A stretch of DNA of 64,000 nucleotides, from positions 20,277 through 84,276 of the forward strand of contig NZ_JASNFN010000020.1 of the NCBI RefSeq assembly GCF_030731085.1, given 5' to 3'. This DNA comes from Blastococcus carthaginiensis (GTDB taxonomy: Bacteria; Actinomycetota; Actinomycetes; Mycobacteriales; Geodermatophilaceae). Below, one piece after another: positions 41,817 through 49,988 of the stretch. Under the pieces are notes generated by a model. The model worked only from the letters and a program-made list of their open reading frames with translations. It was not told where the DNA came from and ran no database searches. Made by a program: the position numbers and the translations under genes. Position 1 is the stretch's first letter. The number at the start of each line of letters is the position of its first letter.

Positions 41817-42785
41817 ATGAGCAACCTGGAACCGCGTCCACCGGCCCGCGACATGGGCGGGCTCGCAGGCACCACCGCCGGTCCCGCGCTGGACCTGCTC
41901 GCGGGCAAGGAGGTGCTGCTCGGCGAGAGCACCCGCGTGCGCCGGCTGCTGCCGACGCTCGGGCGGCGGATGGTCGGCGCCTGGGTGTTCGTCGACCACT
42001 ACGGCCCCGACGACATCACCTCCTCCCCCGGCATGCAGGTGCCGCCGCACCCGCACACCGGCCTGCAGACGGTGTCCTGGCTGCTCCACGGCGAGGTGCA
42101 CCACCGCGACTCGCTGGGCAGCGACGTGCGGTTCCGCCCCGGCGAGCTGGCGCTGATGACGGCGGGGCACGGCATCGCCCACTCCGAGCAGTCGCCGGCC
42201 ACCCACCCGCGGTTCCTGCACGGAGCCCAGCTGTGGGTGGCGTTGCCCGAGGGCGATCGCGAGGTGGCCCCGCACTTCGAGCACCACGCGCAGCTGCCGG
42301 GCTTCAGCTCCGACGGGCTCAGCGCGACGGTGCTCATGGGCTCCTTCGGCGGGGTGACCTCACCGGGGCGGGCGTACACCCCGCTGGTCGGCGTCGACCT
42401 GGACCTCGCCGACGGCGCCGACGTCGAGGTGCCCCTGGAACCGGACTTCGAGCACGGGCTGCTGACCTCCTCGGGTTCGGTGTCGGTCGACGGCGTCCCG
42501 CTCGAACCGGGCGCGATGCTCTACCTCGGCACCGGACGGCGGACGCTCCGGGTGCGCGCGGGTGCGGCGTCCCGGCTGCTGCTGCTCGGTGGCGAGCCGT
42601 TCGAGGAGCGCCTCGTCATGTGGTGGAACTTCGTCGGCCGGTCGGGCGAGGAGATCGCCGAGTACGCCGCGCAGTGGAACGCCGAGTCCCGGCGCTTCGG
42701 CACGGTCGTCGGCTACGACGGCGACCGGCTGGAGGCCCCGCCGCTGCCGCCGGTCGCGCTCCGGCCGCGCGGCCGCGTCCGCTGA
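41817..42785 (+). CDS. Pirin family protein 2
   Basis: A 322-residue bicupin clearly related to, but well diverged from, its upstream neighbour. The metal-binding pattern is PPHPHTGLQTVSWLLHGEVHHRDS (cut here as PPHPHTGLQTVSW and HGEVHHRDS, about 78-100), followed by LMTAGHGIAHSEQS. The C-terminal MWWNFVGRSGEEI motif is typical of the YhhW/pirin subgroup. ATG after CAGTAGGAGCC. Two different pirins in one operon suggest non-identical substrates or a heteromer. The role is unknown. Confidence 0.92.
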   Translation: MSNLEPRPPARDMGGLAGTTAGPALDLLAGKEVLLGESTRVRRLLPTLGRRMVGAWVFVDHYGPDDITSSPGMQVPPHPHTGLQTVSWLLHGEVHHRDSLGSDVRFRPGELALMTAGHGIAHSEQSPATHPRFLHGAQLWVALPEGDREVAPHFEHHAQLPGFSSDGLSATVLMGSFGGVTSPGRAYTPLVGVDLDLADGADVEVPLEPDFEHGLLTSSGSVSVDGVPLEPGAMLYLGTGRRTLRVRAGAASRLLLLGGEPFEERLVMWWNFVGRSGEEIAEYAAQWNAESRRFGTVVGYDGDRLEAPPLPPVALRPRGRVR

Positions 42786-42799
42786 GGCAGGCTGCGAGC

Positions 42800-43234
42800 A
42801 TGACCGACTCCCCCGGACCCGACCCGCGGCTGCTGCAGTTCGTCGCCGAGCAGCGCTGGGGCGTGCTCGCCACGATCAAGCGCGACGGCCGGCCGCAGCT
42901 GTCCAACGTCGGCTACGCCTGGGACGACGGCCTCGTCCGCGTCTCGGTGACCGCCGACCGCGCGAAGACCCGCAACCTGCAGCGCGACCCCCGGGTGACG
43001 CTGCACGTGGCGTCGAAGGACTTCTGGACGTGGGTCGCCGTCGAGGGCACCGCCGAGCTCACCCCGGTGGCGCAGGACCCGCACGACGCCGCCGTCGAGG
43101 AGCTCATCGCCTACTACCGCGGCGTCTCCGGCGAGCACGAGGACTGGGACGAGTACCGGGCCGCGATGGTCGCCGACCGGCGCCTGGTCGTCCGGTTCCG
43201 CCCCGAGCACGCGTACGGCCAGCTGCCGTCCTGA
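42800..43234 (+). CDS. PPOX-class F420- or FMN-dependent protein
   Basis: A 144-residue split-barrel flavin/F420-binding protein. The strand AEQRWGVLATIKRDGRPQLSNVGYAW (in parts) is the usual start of the PPOX-class F420-dependent enzymes, and AKTRNLQRDPRVTLHV carries the cofactor phosphate-binding Arg/Lys cluster. Probably a dimeric reductase acting on an unknown small molecule. The start lies 14 bases after the second pirin, so it may be part of the same transcript. A terminator hairpin follows. Confidence 0.86.
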   Translation: MTDSPGPDPRLLQFVAEQRWGVLATIKRDGRPQLSNVGYAWDDGLVRVSVTADRAKTRNLQRDPRVTLHVASKDFWTWVAVEGTAELTPVAQDPHDAAVEELIAYYRGVSGEHEDWDEYRAAMVADRRLVVRFRPEHAYGQLPS

Positions 43235-43244
43235 CCCCGGCGGC

Positions 43245-43269
43245 GCCGGTGCGCCCCGTTCGCACCGGC
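43245..43269. terminator. Hairpin between convergent PPOX and VOC genes
   Basis: GCCGGTGCG pairs perfectly with CGCACCGGC around a 7-base loop, between two convergent stops. There is no T tract. Confidence 0.6.
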
Positions 43270-43282
43270 TGCCGGGCAGGGG

Positions 43283-44041
43283 TCACCCGGCGGGGACCTC
43301 CATCACGGAGAACGACGCGCCCCACGGGTCGGCGACGACCGCGAACCGGCCGTACTCGGTGTCCTCGGCCGGGAGCAGCACCTTCCCGCCCGCGGCCGTC
43401 ACCGTGGCGACCGCGCCGTCGGTCGAGCTCACCGCGAAGCAGGTCGACCAGCCCTTCGGCGCCCCGGGGACGACGCCGCCGAGGCCGCCCAGCGGGTCGC
43501 CGCCGGTGGCGAAGGTCGTGTAGCCCTCCGCGCCGGGGATCTCCTCGAAGCGGAACCCGAAGACCGCGGTGTAGAACTCCCGGGCCGCCGCCGGGTCGTC
43601 CGCCGCGAGCTCGTTCCAGACCAGCGAGCCGGGCTCGTTGTAGCGCTGCACACCGGTGTGCTCACCGGACTGCCACAGCCCGAACGGGTTCCCCTGCGGG
43701 TCGAGCGCGATGACCATCGTGCCCATCGGCCCGACCTCCATCGGCTCCACCACCACCGTCCCGCCCGCATCCCGGATGCGGGCGGCCGCGACGGCCGCGT
43801 CGTCGCTCGCGAAGTACGTGGTCCACCGGGGCGGGTCGTCCGGGTCCATCTGCGGGCCCAGCCCGGCCACCTGCCGCCCGTCCTTCTCGGCGTTCAGGTA
43901 GCCGCCGAAATCGGGGTCACCGCCGGTGTACTGCCAGCCCAGCAGCTCGCCGTAGAACTGCCTCGCCGCCTCCAGGTCGGCGGCGCCGTAGTCGACCCAG
44001 CAGGGGGTGCCGGGCGGCCAGGGGGTCTCTCGAGTGGGCAT
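43283..44041 (-). CDS. VOC family protein (two glyoxalase-like domains)
   Basis: A 252-residue protein with two vicinal-oxygen-chelate domains. Domain 1: PCWVDYGAADLEAARQFYGELLGW to DPQGNPFGLWQSGEH. Domain 2: LVWNELAADDPAAAREFYTAVFGF to VADPWGASFSVMEVP (short excerpts). This double-domain form is the actinobacterial 27-kDa-antigen/hydroxylase-like group; the enzyme activity is not known and the substrate cannot be read from sequence. ATG after GAGGAGGCAACC, a strong ribosome binding site. It stands alone, divergent from nothing and convergent with the PPOX gene. Confidence 0.87.
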   Translation of the reverse strand: MPTRETPWPPGTPCWVDYGAADLEAARQFYGELLGWQYTGGDPDFGGYLNAEKDGRQVAGLGPQMDPDDPPRWTTYFASDDAAVAAARIRDAGGTVVVEPMEVGPMGTMVIALDPQGNPFGLWQSGEHTGVQRYNEPGSLVWNELAADDPAAAREFYTAVFGFRFEEIPGAEGYTTFATGGDPLGGLGGVVPGAPKGWSTCFAVSSTDGAVATVTAAGGKVLLPAEDTEYGRFAVVADPWGASFSVMEVPAG

Positions 44042-44102
44042 GGTTGCCTCCTCCTGTTGTGGGAGAGGTCACGGTCCCACCGGGCACCGACAGTTCGTCA
44101 GG

Positions 44103-46145
44103 TCAGAACGTCCCGCCGCCGCTGCGGCCCCCGCCGCCGAACGAGCCACCCCCGCCGAGGCCCCCGCCGCCGAAGCCGCCGCCCCCGGAGCGGCCGCCGA
44201 ACCCGCCACCGAAGCCGCCGGAGCTCCCACCGAACCCGCGGCCGCCGCCCATCAGGATGCCGCCGAGCACGAGGCTGCCCAGGTCGACGCCACCGCGGCG
44301 GTAGCCGCCGCCGTAGCCCCCGAAGCCACCGGGCCCGTACCCGGAGCGCCACCGGCCGACGTCGTCCTGCGCCAGGTCGAGCGCGTGCTGGGCGAGCAGG
44401 CCGGCCTGGTGGGCCTCGCGGAGGGCGGCCACCGGGTCGGTGCGCCCCAGCCCGACGGCGGCGTCCAGGTGCCGCCGGGCCTCGGCCAGCCGGGTGCGGG
44501 CCTCCGGGCCCACGGCCCCGCGCCGGGTGTCGACGAAGTCGGCCGCCGCACCCACGGCCGCACGGGCGGTGAGCAGCGCCTGGTCGAGCGCGGCCGCGGC
44601 CCGGCGCGCCTGCGTCTGGGCGTCGCGGGCGGTCGCCAGCGCCTCCTCCAGGGCGGCGTCGGCGTCCTCCAGCTGCCGCAGCGCGGCCAGCGGGTCACCC
44701 GGGGCGCCGTCGGCCGGTCGCAGCGCGGCGTCCGCCGCCACGAGCGCGGCCTCGGCGCGGGCGATCTGCGGCGGCAGGCCGCTGCGGTCACCTCCGGACA
44801 CCAGCGCCCGGGCCTCGGCGAGGTCCTTCTCCGTCTCCGCGCGCACCGCGCCCACCCGGTCGGCGGCCGCATCGAGGTCCGCGGCCAGTCGGCCCACGGC
44901 GTCCAGCAGCGTGCCGGTCTGCGCGACCGCGTCCTCGGCGGCGCGGATGTCCCCCACCGCCTGCCCGCCGCGGCCGGCGGCGAGCGCCTCGCTGGCCTCG
45001 CGCACCTCGTCGTCGGCGGCGTCGAGCCGGGCGGCGGCCTCCTGCACGTTGTCGGCGACGGCGGTCACCGCCGAGCCGGCGTACCGCTCCCGGACATCCG
45101 CCAGCCGCCGCTCCTCCTCGGGGAGCCGGGCGCGCAGCGCCGCGATGCGGGGCTCCAGGCCGGCGAGCACCTCGGGGGCGGTCCGCTCCAGGTCGCGCAG
45201 CTGCTCGAACGCCGCGCTCAGCTCGTCGAGCCGGGCGCCGGCGGCACCGGTGAGCGCCAGGATCTCGGCAAGCATCCGGCGGGTGGTGGGGTCGTCCTCC
45301 GGAACGTCGTCGTCCAGCTGCTGGCGCACGGTGAAGGCGCGGCCGAGGTCGGCCTTCGACTGCGCCAGCGCGGCGCCGAAGCCGACGACGGCCTCCTCCC
45401 CGTACTGCGCGCGGGCGAAGTCGAGGTCCAGCTGCGAGGTCTTGACCGCCTCGTCCAGCACGAGCAGCGCCTCGCTGGCGCGGCCCTGGAGCTGGTCGGT
45501 GGGCACGCCCTCGTGCGGGTCGGGCTCGGTGCGCCGGCGATCCGGGGGCAGCGCACCGCCGCGGGCGCGGCGCGACCGGGTGAGCAGGTAGGCGCCGCCC
45601 CCGACCACGGCGATCCCGCCGAGGACCAGCAGCACGCCCGAGCCGCCGGAGCCCCCGTCGGCGGCTTCGACCGGCTCGTCCCCCGCCGCCGCCCCGCCGT
45701 CGCGCAGCAGCTCGGCGAACGCGGCCACCGCGCCGGCCCAGTCGCCGTCGGAGAGCCGCGGGGCGACCCGCTCATCGGTCAGCTCGTCGAACTCCCCGCC
45801 GATGACGGGGAAGTCGGCCGGCCGCACCGTGCCGTACCGCTCGTCGTCGACGGCGACGGCCAGCAGCGCGTCCTCCTCGCCGAGCTGGCTCAGCTCGGCC
45901 GTGGCCTGGGCCCACTCGCCCTGGTCCGCGCCGGAGAAGCTGGACACGAAGACCACGTGCAGCTCGGTCCCGGTGTCCGCGCGCAGGTCGTCGACCACGT
46001 CCCGCACCTGCGCCACGCTGCCGTCGAGCGCACCGACCTCGTCGGTCACCTGGTCGGCCAGCCGGAACGGGGGCACCGCCCACGCCGGACCGCCGCCGAG
46101 CACGAGGACGGCGAGGACCCCCAGCACCACGCAGAGCCGGCGCAC
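44103..46145 (-). CDS. TPM-domain membrane protein with long coiled coil and Gly-rich tail
   Basis: A 680-residue secreted/membrane protein. Signal peptide with LCVVLGVLAVLVLGGG ending PAWA, then a TPM (Psb32/YgcG-type) domain at about 28-165 with DLRADTGTELHVVFVSSF. A membrane helix follows (VLLVLGGIAVVGGGAYLL, about 178-195). Then some 400 residues of Ala/Glu/Leu-rich coiled coil, and finally about 80 residues of GGFGG repeats. GTG start after GGAGG. TPM proteins are often linked to membrane-protein quality control or septal functions; the role here is unknown. The Gly-rich tail may be adhesive or disordered. Confidence 0.85.
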   Translation of the reverse strand: MRRLCVVLGVLAVLVLGGGPAWAVPPFRLADQVTDEVGALDGSVAQVRDVVDDLRADTGTELHVVFVSSFSGADQGEWAQATAELSQLGEEDALLAVAVDDERYGTVRPADFPVIGGEFDELTDERVAPRLSDGDWAGAVAAFAELLRDGGAAAGDEPVEAADGGSGGSGVLLVLGGIAVVGGGAYLLTRSRRARGGALPPDRRRTEPDPHEGVPTDQLQGRASEALLVLDEAVKTSQLDLDFARAQYGEEAVVGFGAALAQSKADLGRAFTVRQQLDDDVPEDDPTTRRMLAEILALTGAAGARLDELSAAFEQLRDLERTAPEVLAGLEPRIAALRARLPEEERRLADVRERYAGSAVTAVADNVQEAAARLDAADDEVREASEALAAGRGGQAVGDIRAAEDAVAQTGTLLDAVGRLAADLDAAADRVGAVRAETEKDLAEARALVSGGDRSGLPPQIARAEAALVAADAALRPADGAPGDPLAALRQLEDADAALEEALATARDAQTQARRAAAALDQALLTARAAVGAAADFVDTRRGAVGPEARTRLAEARRHLDAAVGLGRTDPVAALREAHQAGLLAQHALDLAQDDVGRWRSGYGPGGFGGYGGGYRRGGVDLGSLVLGGILMGGGRGFGGSSGGFGGGFGGRSGGGGFGGGGLGGGGSFGGGGRSGGGTF

Positions 46146-46262
46146 GGGAACCTCCAGGACGGCGGACGTCGGTCGGCAGAACCCTACCGACGGCGGAGGC
46201 GTCCGGCCCGGGCGCGGTGGGTAGCCCGCACCCGCCGACCCACCGCCTGCGAGGAGACCCGC

Positions 46263-46625
46263 GTGCCCGAGCCCGACTCCGTCCCCGCCGCCGACCTGCC
46301 GCCGCGGACGGTCCGCCGCGCCGGCGGCTGGGCCGTGGGCAATCGGGGGGACGACGAGTACTTCGCCGTCTCCCGCCGCTGCCGCCACCAGCTGGCCGAC
46401 CTCGCCGAGGGCAGCGTCGACGCCGACGGGTGCCTGGTCTGCCCGTGGCACCAGAGCCGCTACGACGTGCGCACCGGCGAGATGGTCGACGGCCCCCGCG
46501 GCTTCCTGGGCTACCACGGGCCGGCGCCCGGCTACAGCGGGCTGGTCCGGCTGGTGGGCAGCATCGCGCGGTTGCGGGTCGGCCAGGCGGTCCGCCGCGG
46601 CGACGACGTCGTCGTCACCGACTGA
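46263..46625 (+). CDS. Rieske (2Fe-2S) domain protein
   Basis: A 120-residue soluble Rieske ferredoxin-like protein. The cluster motifs are CRH (Cys and His, in SRRCRHQLADL) and CPWH (in CLVCPWHQSRYDV), spaced as in dioxygenase ferredoxins and Rieske domains. No membrane segment. It would carry electrons to an oxygenase or reductase, none of which is adjacent. GTG start. A long hairpin repeat begins on the base after its stop codon. Confidence 0.85.
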   Translation: MPEPDSVPAADLPPRTVRRAGGWAVGNRGDDEYFAVSRRCRHQLADLAEGSVDADGCLVCPWHQSRYDVRTGEMVDGPRGFLGYHGPAPGYSGLVRLVGSIARLRVGQAVRRGDDVVVTD

Positions 46626-46685
46626 GGCATAGGAAGCTATACGTGCGTTTCCTGGCGCGGAGACGCATGGATAGCTTCCTATGCC
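46626..46685. repeat. Long hairpin repeat, copy 2 (GGCATAGGAAGCT family)
   Basis: 23-base arms (46626-46648 and 46663-46685) with two mismatched positions around a 14-base loop, starting directly after the Rieske stop and ending 15 bases before the oppF stop. The tips match copy 1 at 3648; the inner stem has changed on both arms (for example TTT to TAT with its partner), which points to selection for pairing. Confidence 0.85.
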
Positions 46686-46700
46686 TGGGGGCGCCCGCGG

Positions 46701-47873
46701 TCAGCCCTGCTCGGCCCGCGGCAGGGGCTGGTCCCGGCCGAGGAAGGGGGTCGGATCGTCGTCCCGGGCCCGCCCGCCGGTATCCGGCCGGGTGGCCGCA
46801 CCGGCGTGCAGCACCTCCTCGGGGGACCGCGGGTGGAGGACGCCGTCGCGGATCTCCTCGGCCCAGTGGCAGCTGACCAGCCGGCCCGGACCCAGCTCCC
46901 GGAGGACCGGGATCTCGTCGTCGCAGCGGGTCTCCTGCCGCCACGGGCAGCGGGTGTGGAACCGGCAGCCGCTGGGCGGGTCGGCCGGCGACGGCAGGTC
47001 ACCGGCCAGCAGGATCCGCTCCCGCTCCTCCTCGATCTCCGGGTCGGGCACCGGCACGGCGCTCATCAGCGCCCGCGTGTAGGGGTGCAGCGGCTGCTCG
47101 TAGAGGTCGTCGGCGGGCGCCTGCTCCACCAGCGAGCCGAGGTACATGACGCCGACGACGTCGCTGATGTGCCGGACGACGGCGAGGTCGTGCGCGATGA
47201 CCAGGTAGGTGAGGCCCAGCCGCTCCTGCAGCTCCTCGAGCAGGTTGAGCACCTGGGCCTGCACCGACACGTCCAGCGCGGACACCGGCTCGTCGGCGAT
47301 CAGCAGGTCCGGCTCCAGCGCGACCGCGCGGGCGATGCCGATCCGCTGCCGCTGGCCGCCGGAGAACTCGTGCGGGTAGCGGCGCAGCGCGGCCGAGGGC
47401 AGCCCGACGGCGTCCAGCAGCCCGCGGATCTTCTCCGCGATCCCGGCCTTCCCGCCGGCGAGGCCGTGCGCGCGCAACGGCTCGGAGAGCAGCGACTCCA
47501 CGTTCTGCCGCGGGTCCAGGCTGCCCAGCGGATCCTGGAAGACCATCTGCATCCGCTGCCGCATCTGCCGGAGCGGCTCGCCCTTGAGCGCGGCGACGTC
47601 GGTGCCGTCGAAGAGCACCCGCCCGGAGGTGGGCTCCTCCAGCCGCAGGATGGCGCGGCCCAGCGTCGACTTGCCGCAGCCCGACTCCCCGACCAGCCCG
47701 TAGGTGGCGCCCCGGGGCACGGTGAGCGAGACGCCGTCCACCGCCTGCACGTGCCCGACCGTGCGGTCGAAGAAGATCCCCTTGCGGATCGGGAAGTGGA
47801 CCTTGAGGTCCTCCACCCGCAGCAGGTCGTCCTGCCCGGTGTTCGGGACGCCGGCGGTGGGGACGGCGGTCAT
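46701..47873 (-). CDS. oppF: Peptide ABC transporter ATP-binding protein, OppF/DppF type
   Basis: A 390-residue ATPase for a peptide-type importer. Walker A GESGCGKSTLG (about 63-73), signature EFSGGQRQRIGIARA, Walker B LLIADEPVSALD, switch His in VIAHDLAVV. The C-terminal oligopeptide-transporter domain has cysteines in GCRFHTRCPWRQETRC, which in some relatives bind an Fe-S cluster. The ATG overlaps the oppD stop (ATGA). Last gene of the transporter operon. Confidence 0.93.
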   Translation of the reverse strand: MTAVPTAGVPNTGQDDLLRVEDLKVHFPIRKGIFFDRTVGHVQAVDGVSLTVPRGATYGLVGESGCGKSTLGRAILRLEEPTSGRVLFDGTDVAALKGEPLRQMRQRMQMVFQDPLGSLDPRQNVESLLSEPLRAHGLAGGKAGIAEKIRGLLDAVGLPSAALRRYPHEFSGGQRQRIGIARAVALEPDLLIADEPVSALDVSVQAQVLNLLEELQERLGLTYLVIAHDLAVVRHISDVVGVMYLGSLVEQAPADDLYEQPLHPYTRALMSAVPVPDPEIEEERERILLAGDLPSPADPPSGCRFHTRCPWRQETRCDDEIPVLRELGPGRLVSCHWAEEIRDGVLHPRSPEEVLHAGAATRPDTGGRARDDDPTPFLGRDQPLPRAEQG

Positions 47874-48910
47874 CGGGCGGCTCCGGAGGCGGTGGCGCCC
47901 GACGGCGCGGACGGGTGCTCGAGCGGGTGGCGGCAGCGCAGCTCCCGGCCGGGGCCGTCCGGCACCAGCGGCACGGTGCTGCCCGACACCTCGGTCAGGC
48001 AGTCGTCCTGGGCGTTGTCGCAGCGCGGGGCGAAGGCGCACCCCTCCGACCACGGGATGGCGTCGCGGGCCGAGCCGCGGATGGGCGTGAGCGGGGCCCC
48101 GCGGGCGGAGTCCAGCCGCGGGACCGACGACAGCAGCCCGCCGGTGTAGGGCTGGCGGGGGCGGGCGAACAGGTCCCGCCGGTCCGCCGTCTCGATGATC
48201 TTGCCGGCGTACATGACGTGCACCCGGTCGCACAGCCCGGCGACCACGCCGAGGTCGTGGGTGATCATCACCAGCGCCGTCCCCGAGTCGACGACGAGCT
48301 CGCGCAGCAGCTCCAGGATCTGCGCCTGGATGGTGACGTCGAGCGCCGTCGTCGGCTCGTCGGCGATCAGCAGCCGCGGCGCGCAGGCCAGCGCCATCGC
48401 GATCAGCGCCCGCTGCCGCATGCCGCCGGAGAGCTGGTGGGGGTACTCCTTCAACCGCCGGGATGGGTCCGGGATGCCGACCCGGTCGAGCAGCCGGACG
48501 GCCTCGTCCCGCGCCTCGGCCTTGGACATCTCGCGGTGCTCCAGCAGCACCTCGGTCACCTGCGTACCGATCGGCACGGTGGGGTTGAGCGAGGAGAGGG
48601 GGTCCTGGAAGACCATGCCCATGTCGGCGCCCCGCAGCCCGCGCAGCACGTGGTCGGGGGCGCCGACGAGGTCGTTGCCGTCGAAGCGGACCGAGCCGGT
48701 CACCTCCACGCCGCGCCGCGGCAGCAGCCCCATGATCGCCAGCGAGGTGACCGACTTCCCGCAGCCGGACTCCCCCACCAGCCCGACCGTCTCGCCGGGG
48801 GCCACCGAGAAGCTGACGCCGTCGACGGCGCGGGTGGACTGCTCACCGCGGCGGGTGAAGCGGACGGCGAGGTCCTCCACCTCGAGCACCGGTGCCTGCA
48901 GGGGGCTCAC
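47870..48910 (-). CDS. oppD: Peptide ABC transporter ATP-binding protein, OppD/DppD type
   Basis: A 346-residue ATPase partner of OppF. Walker A GESGCGKSVTS (about 39-49), signature QLSGGMRQRALIAMA, Walker B LLIADEPTTALD, ITHDLGVV switch. The C-terminal GCAFAPRCDNAQDDC motif is typical of OppD/DppD. GTG start overlapping the oppC stop (GTGA), and its own stop overlaps oppF (ATGA). Confidence 0.93.
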   Translation of the reverse strand: MSPLQAPVLEVEDLAVRFTRRGEQSTRAVDGVSFSVAPGETVGLVGESGCGKSVTSLAIMGLLPRRGVEVTGSVRFDGNDLVGAPDHVLRGLRGADMGMVFQDPLSSLNPTVPIGTQVTEVLLEHREMSKAEARDEAVRLLDRVGIPDPSRRLKEYPHQLSGGMRQRALIAMALACAPRLLIADEPTTALDVTIQAQILELLRELVVDSGTALVMITHDLGVVAGLCDRVHVMYAGKIIETADRRDLFARPRQPYTGGLLSSVPRLDSARGAPLTPIRGSARDAIPWSEGCAFAPRCDNAQDDCLTEVSGSTVPLVPDGPGRELRCRHPLEHPSAPSGATASGAAR

Positions 48911-49848
48911 CTCCGGAACTTCGGGTCGAGGGCCTCGCGCAGGCGCTCCCCGAGCAGCGTGAAGCCCAGCGCGACGACGATGATGCACAGCGCCGGCCAG
49001 ACGGCGAGCGCCGGGCGGATGGAGAGGAAGTCCTGGGCGTTGGCCAGCATCGCGCCCCACTCGGGGCGGGCGATGTCGGGGTCGCCCAGACCCAGGTAGG
49101 AGAGCGCGGCGGCCTCGATGATCGCCGTCGCCAGGGACAGCGTCGCCTGCACGATGACCGGCGACAGCGAGTTCGGCAGCACGTGCCCGAACACGATCCG
49201 GCCCTTCCGCACGCCCAGCGCCCGCGCCGCGACGGCGTAGTCGCTGCCGCGCTGGGCCAGCATCGAGCCGCGGAGCAGCCGGGCGAAGATCGGCACCTGG
49301 ACGACGGCGATGGCGATCATCAGCGACAGCTGGCTCTGCCCCAGCAGCACCGAGACGGTGATCGCCATGAGCAGGCCCGGGATCGACAGGATGATGTCGA
49401 CGAACCGCATGACCACGGTGTCGACCCAGCCGCCGAAGGCACCGGCCAGCACGCCCAGGCTCATCCCCACCACCAGGCCGAGCACGGTGGAGACGACGCC
49501 GATGAGCAGCGACTGCCGGGAGCCGTAGATGAGCCGGGAGAGCAGGTCGCGCCCGAGGTTGTCCACGCCGAGCGGGAACCCCTCCATCGACCCGGGGATG
49601 GTGCCGGGGCGGATCTCCGACAGCAGGTACTGGGTGACCGGGTCCTTCGGCGCCAGCAGCGGCGCGAACGCCGCCACGAACAGGAAGACCAGGACGATCA
49701 CCGCGCCGGTGATCGCGACCGGGTCCCGGCGCAGCCGGCGGAAGGCGCTGCGGGTCAGCGACAGCCCGGCGTCCCCCTCGGGCAGCTGCCCGGCCCGGGC
49801 GGCGAGGGCGTCGATGCGCTCGCGCTTGTAGTCCCCGAGCGCGGTCAT
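48907..49848 (-). CDS. oppC: Peptide ABC transporter permease, OppC/DppC type
   Basis: A 313-residue inner-membrane permease with six helices; the ABC-coupling EAA-like loop is in EAAALSYLGLGDPDIARPEWG (short excerpt) near the C-terminus. The N-terminal LRRDPVAITGAVIVLVFLF is typical of OppC. The start is the ATG whose first four bases ATGA form the stop of the last of four 35-bp repeat units between oppB and this gene; an upstream in-frame start is excluded by TGA codons within those units. The stop overlaps oppD. Confidence 0.92.
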   Translation of the reverse strand: MTALGDYKRERIDALAARAGQLPEGDAGLSLTRSAFRRLRRDPVAITGAVIVLVFLFVAAFAPLLAPKDPVTQYLLSEIRPGTIPGSMEGFPLGVDNLGRDLLSRLIYGSRQSLLIGVVSTVLGLVVGMSLGVLAGAFGGWVDTVVMRFVDIILSIPGLLMAITVSVLLGQSQLSLMIAIAVVQVPIFARLLRGSMLAQRGSDYAVAARALGVRKGRIVFGHVLPNSLSPVIVQATLSLATAIIEAAALSYLGLGDPDIARPEWGAMLANAQDFLSIRPALAVWPALCIIVVALGFTLLGERLREALDPKFRR

Positions 49849-49988
49849 CGCCCCGCCCCCCGGTCCGGTCCCGCACGCTTCATCGCTCCGCTCTCCGGTT
49901 CGATTCCGCAAGCTTCATCGCTCCGCTCTCCGGTTCGATTCCGCAAGCTTCATCGCTCCGCTCTCCGGTTCGATTCCGCAAGCTTCAT
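49849..49988 (-). repeat. Four 35-bp tandem units forming a chain of overlapping 12-codon mini-ORFs
   Basis: On the minus strand, units start at ATG 49988, 49953, 49918 and 49883. The first three are identical and encode MKLAESNRRAER; the fourth is degenerate (MKRAGPDRGAGR). Each unit is 35 bases but each frame needs 36 plus stop, so each TGA overlaps the next ATG as ATGA and the frame moves by one per unit. Each has GGAGAGCGGAG just before the next ATG, a plausible ribosome binding site. The oppB stop overlaps the first ATG, and the last TGA overlaps the oppC ATG. Mini-ORF spans: 49950-49988, 49915-49953, 49880-49918, 49845-49883. Whether they are translated is unknown. Confidence 0.9.

Noticed and set aside
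44103..44340. GGFGG tail as a DNA repeat element
   Set aside because: It is coding low complexity in the TPM-domain protein, with irregular unit length.
44007..46262. Long plus-strand frame antisense to the TPM-domain gene
   Set aside because: Only its last 120 codons (the Rieske protein) are real; the rest is low-complexity shadow coding of the coiled-coil gene.
49849..49988. CRISPR or ordinary minisatellite at oppB/oppC
   Set aside because: There are no spacers between units, and the ATG/TGA overlap structure is specific, so it is reported as a mini-ORF chain instead.
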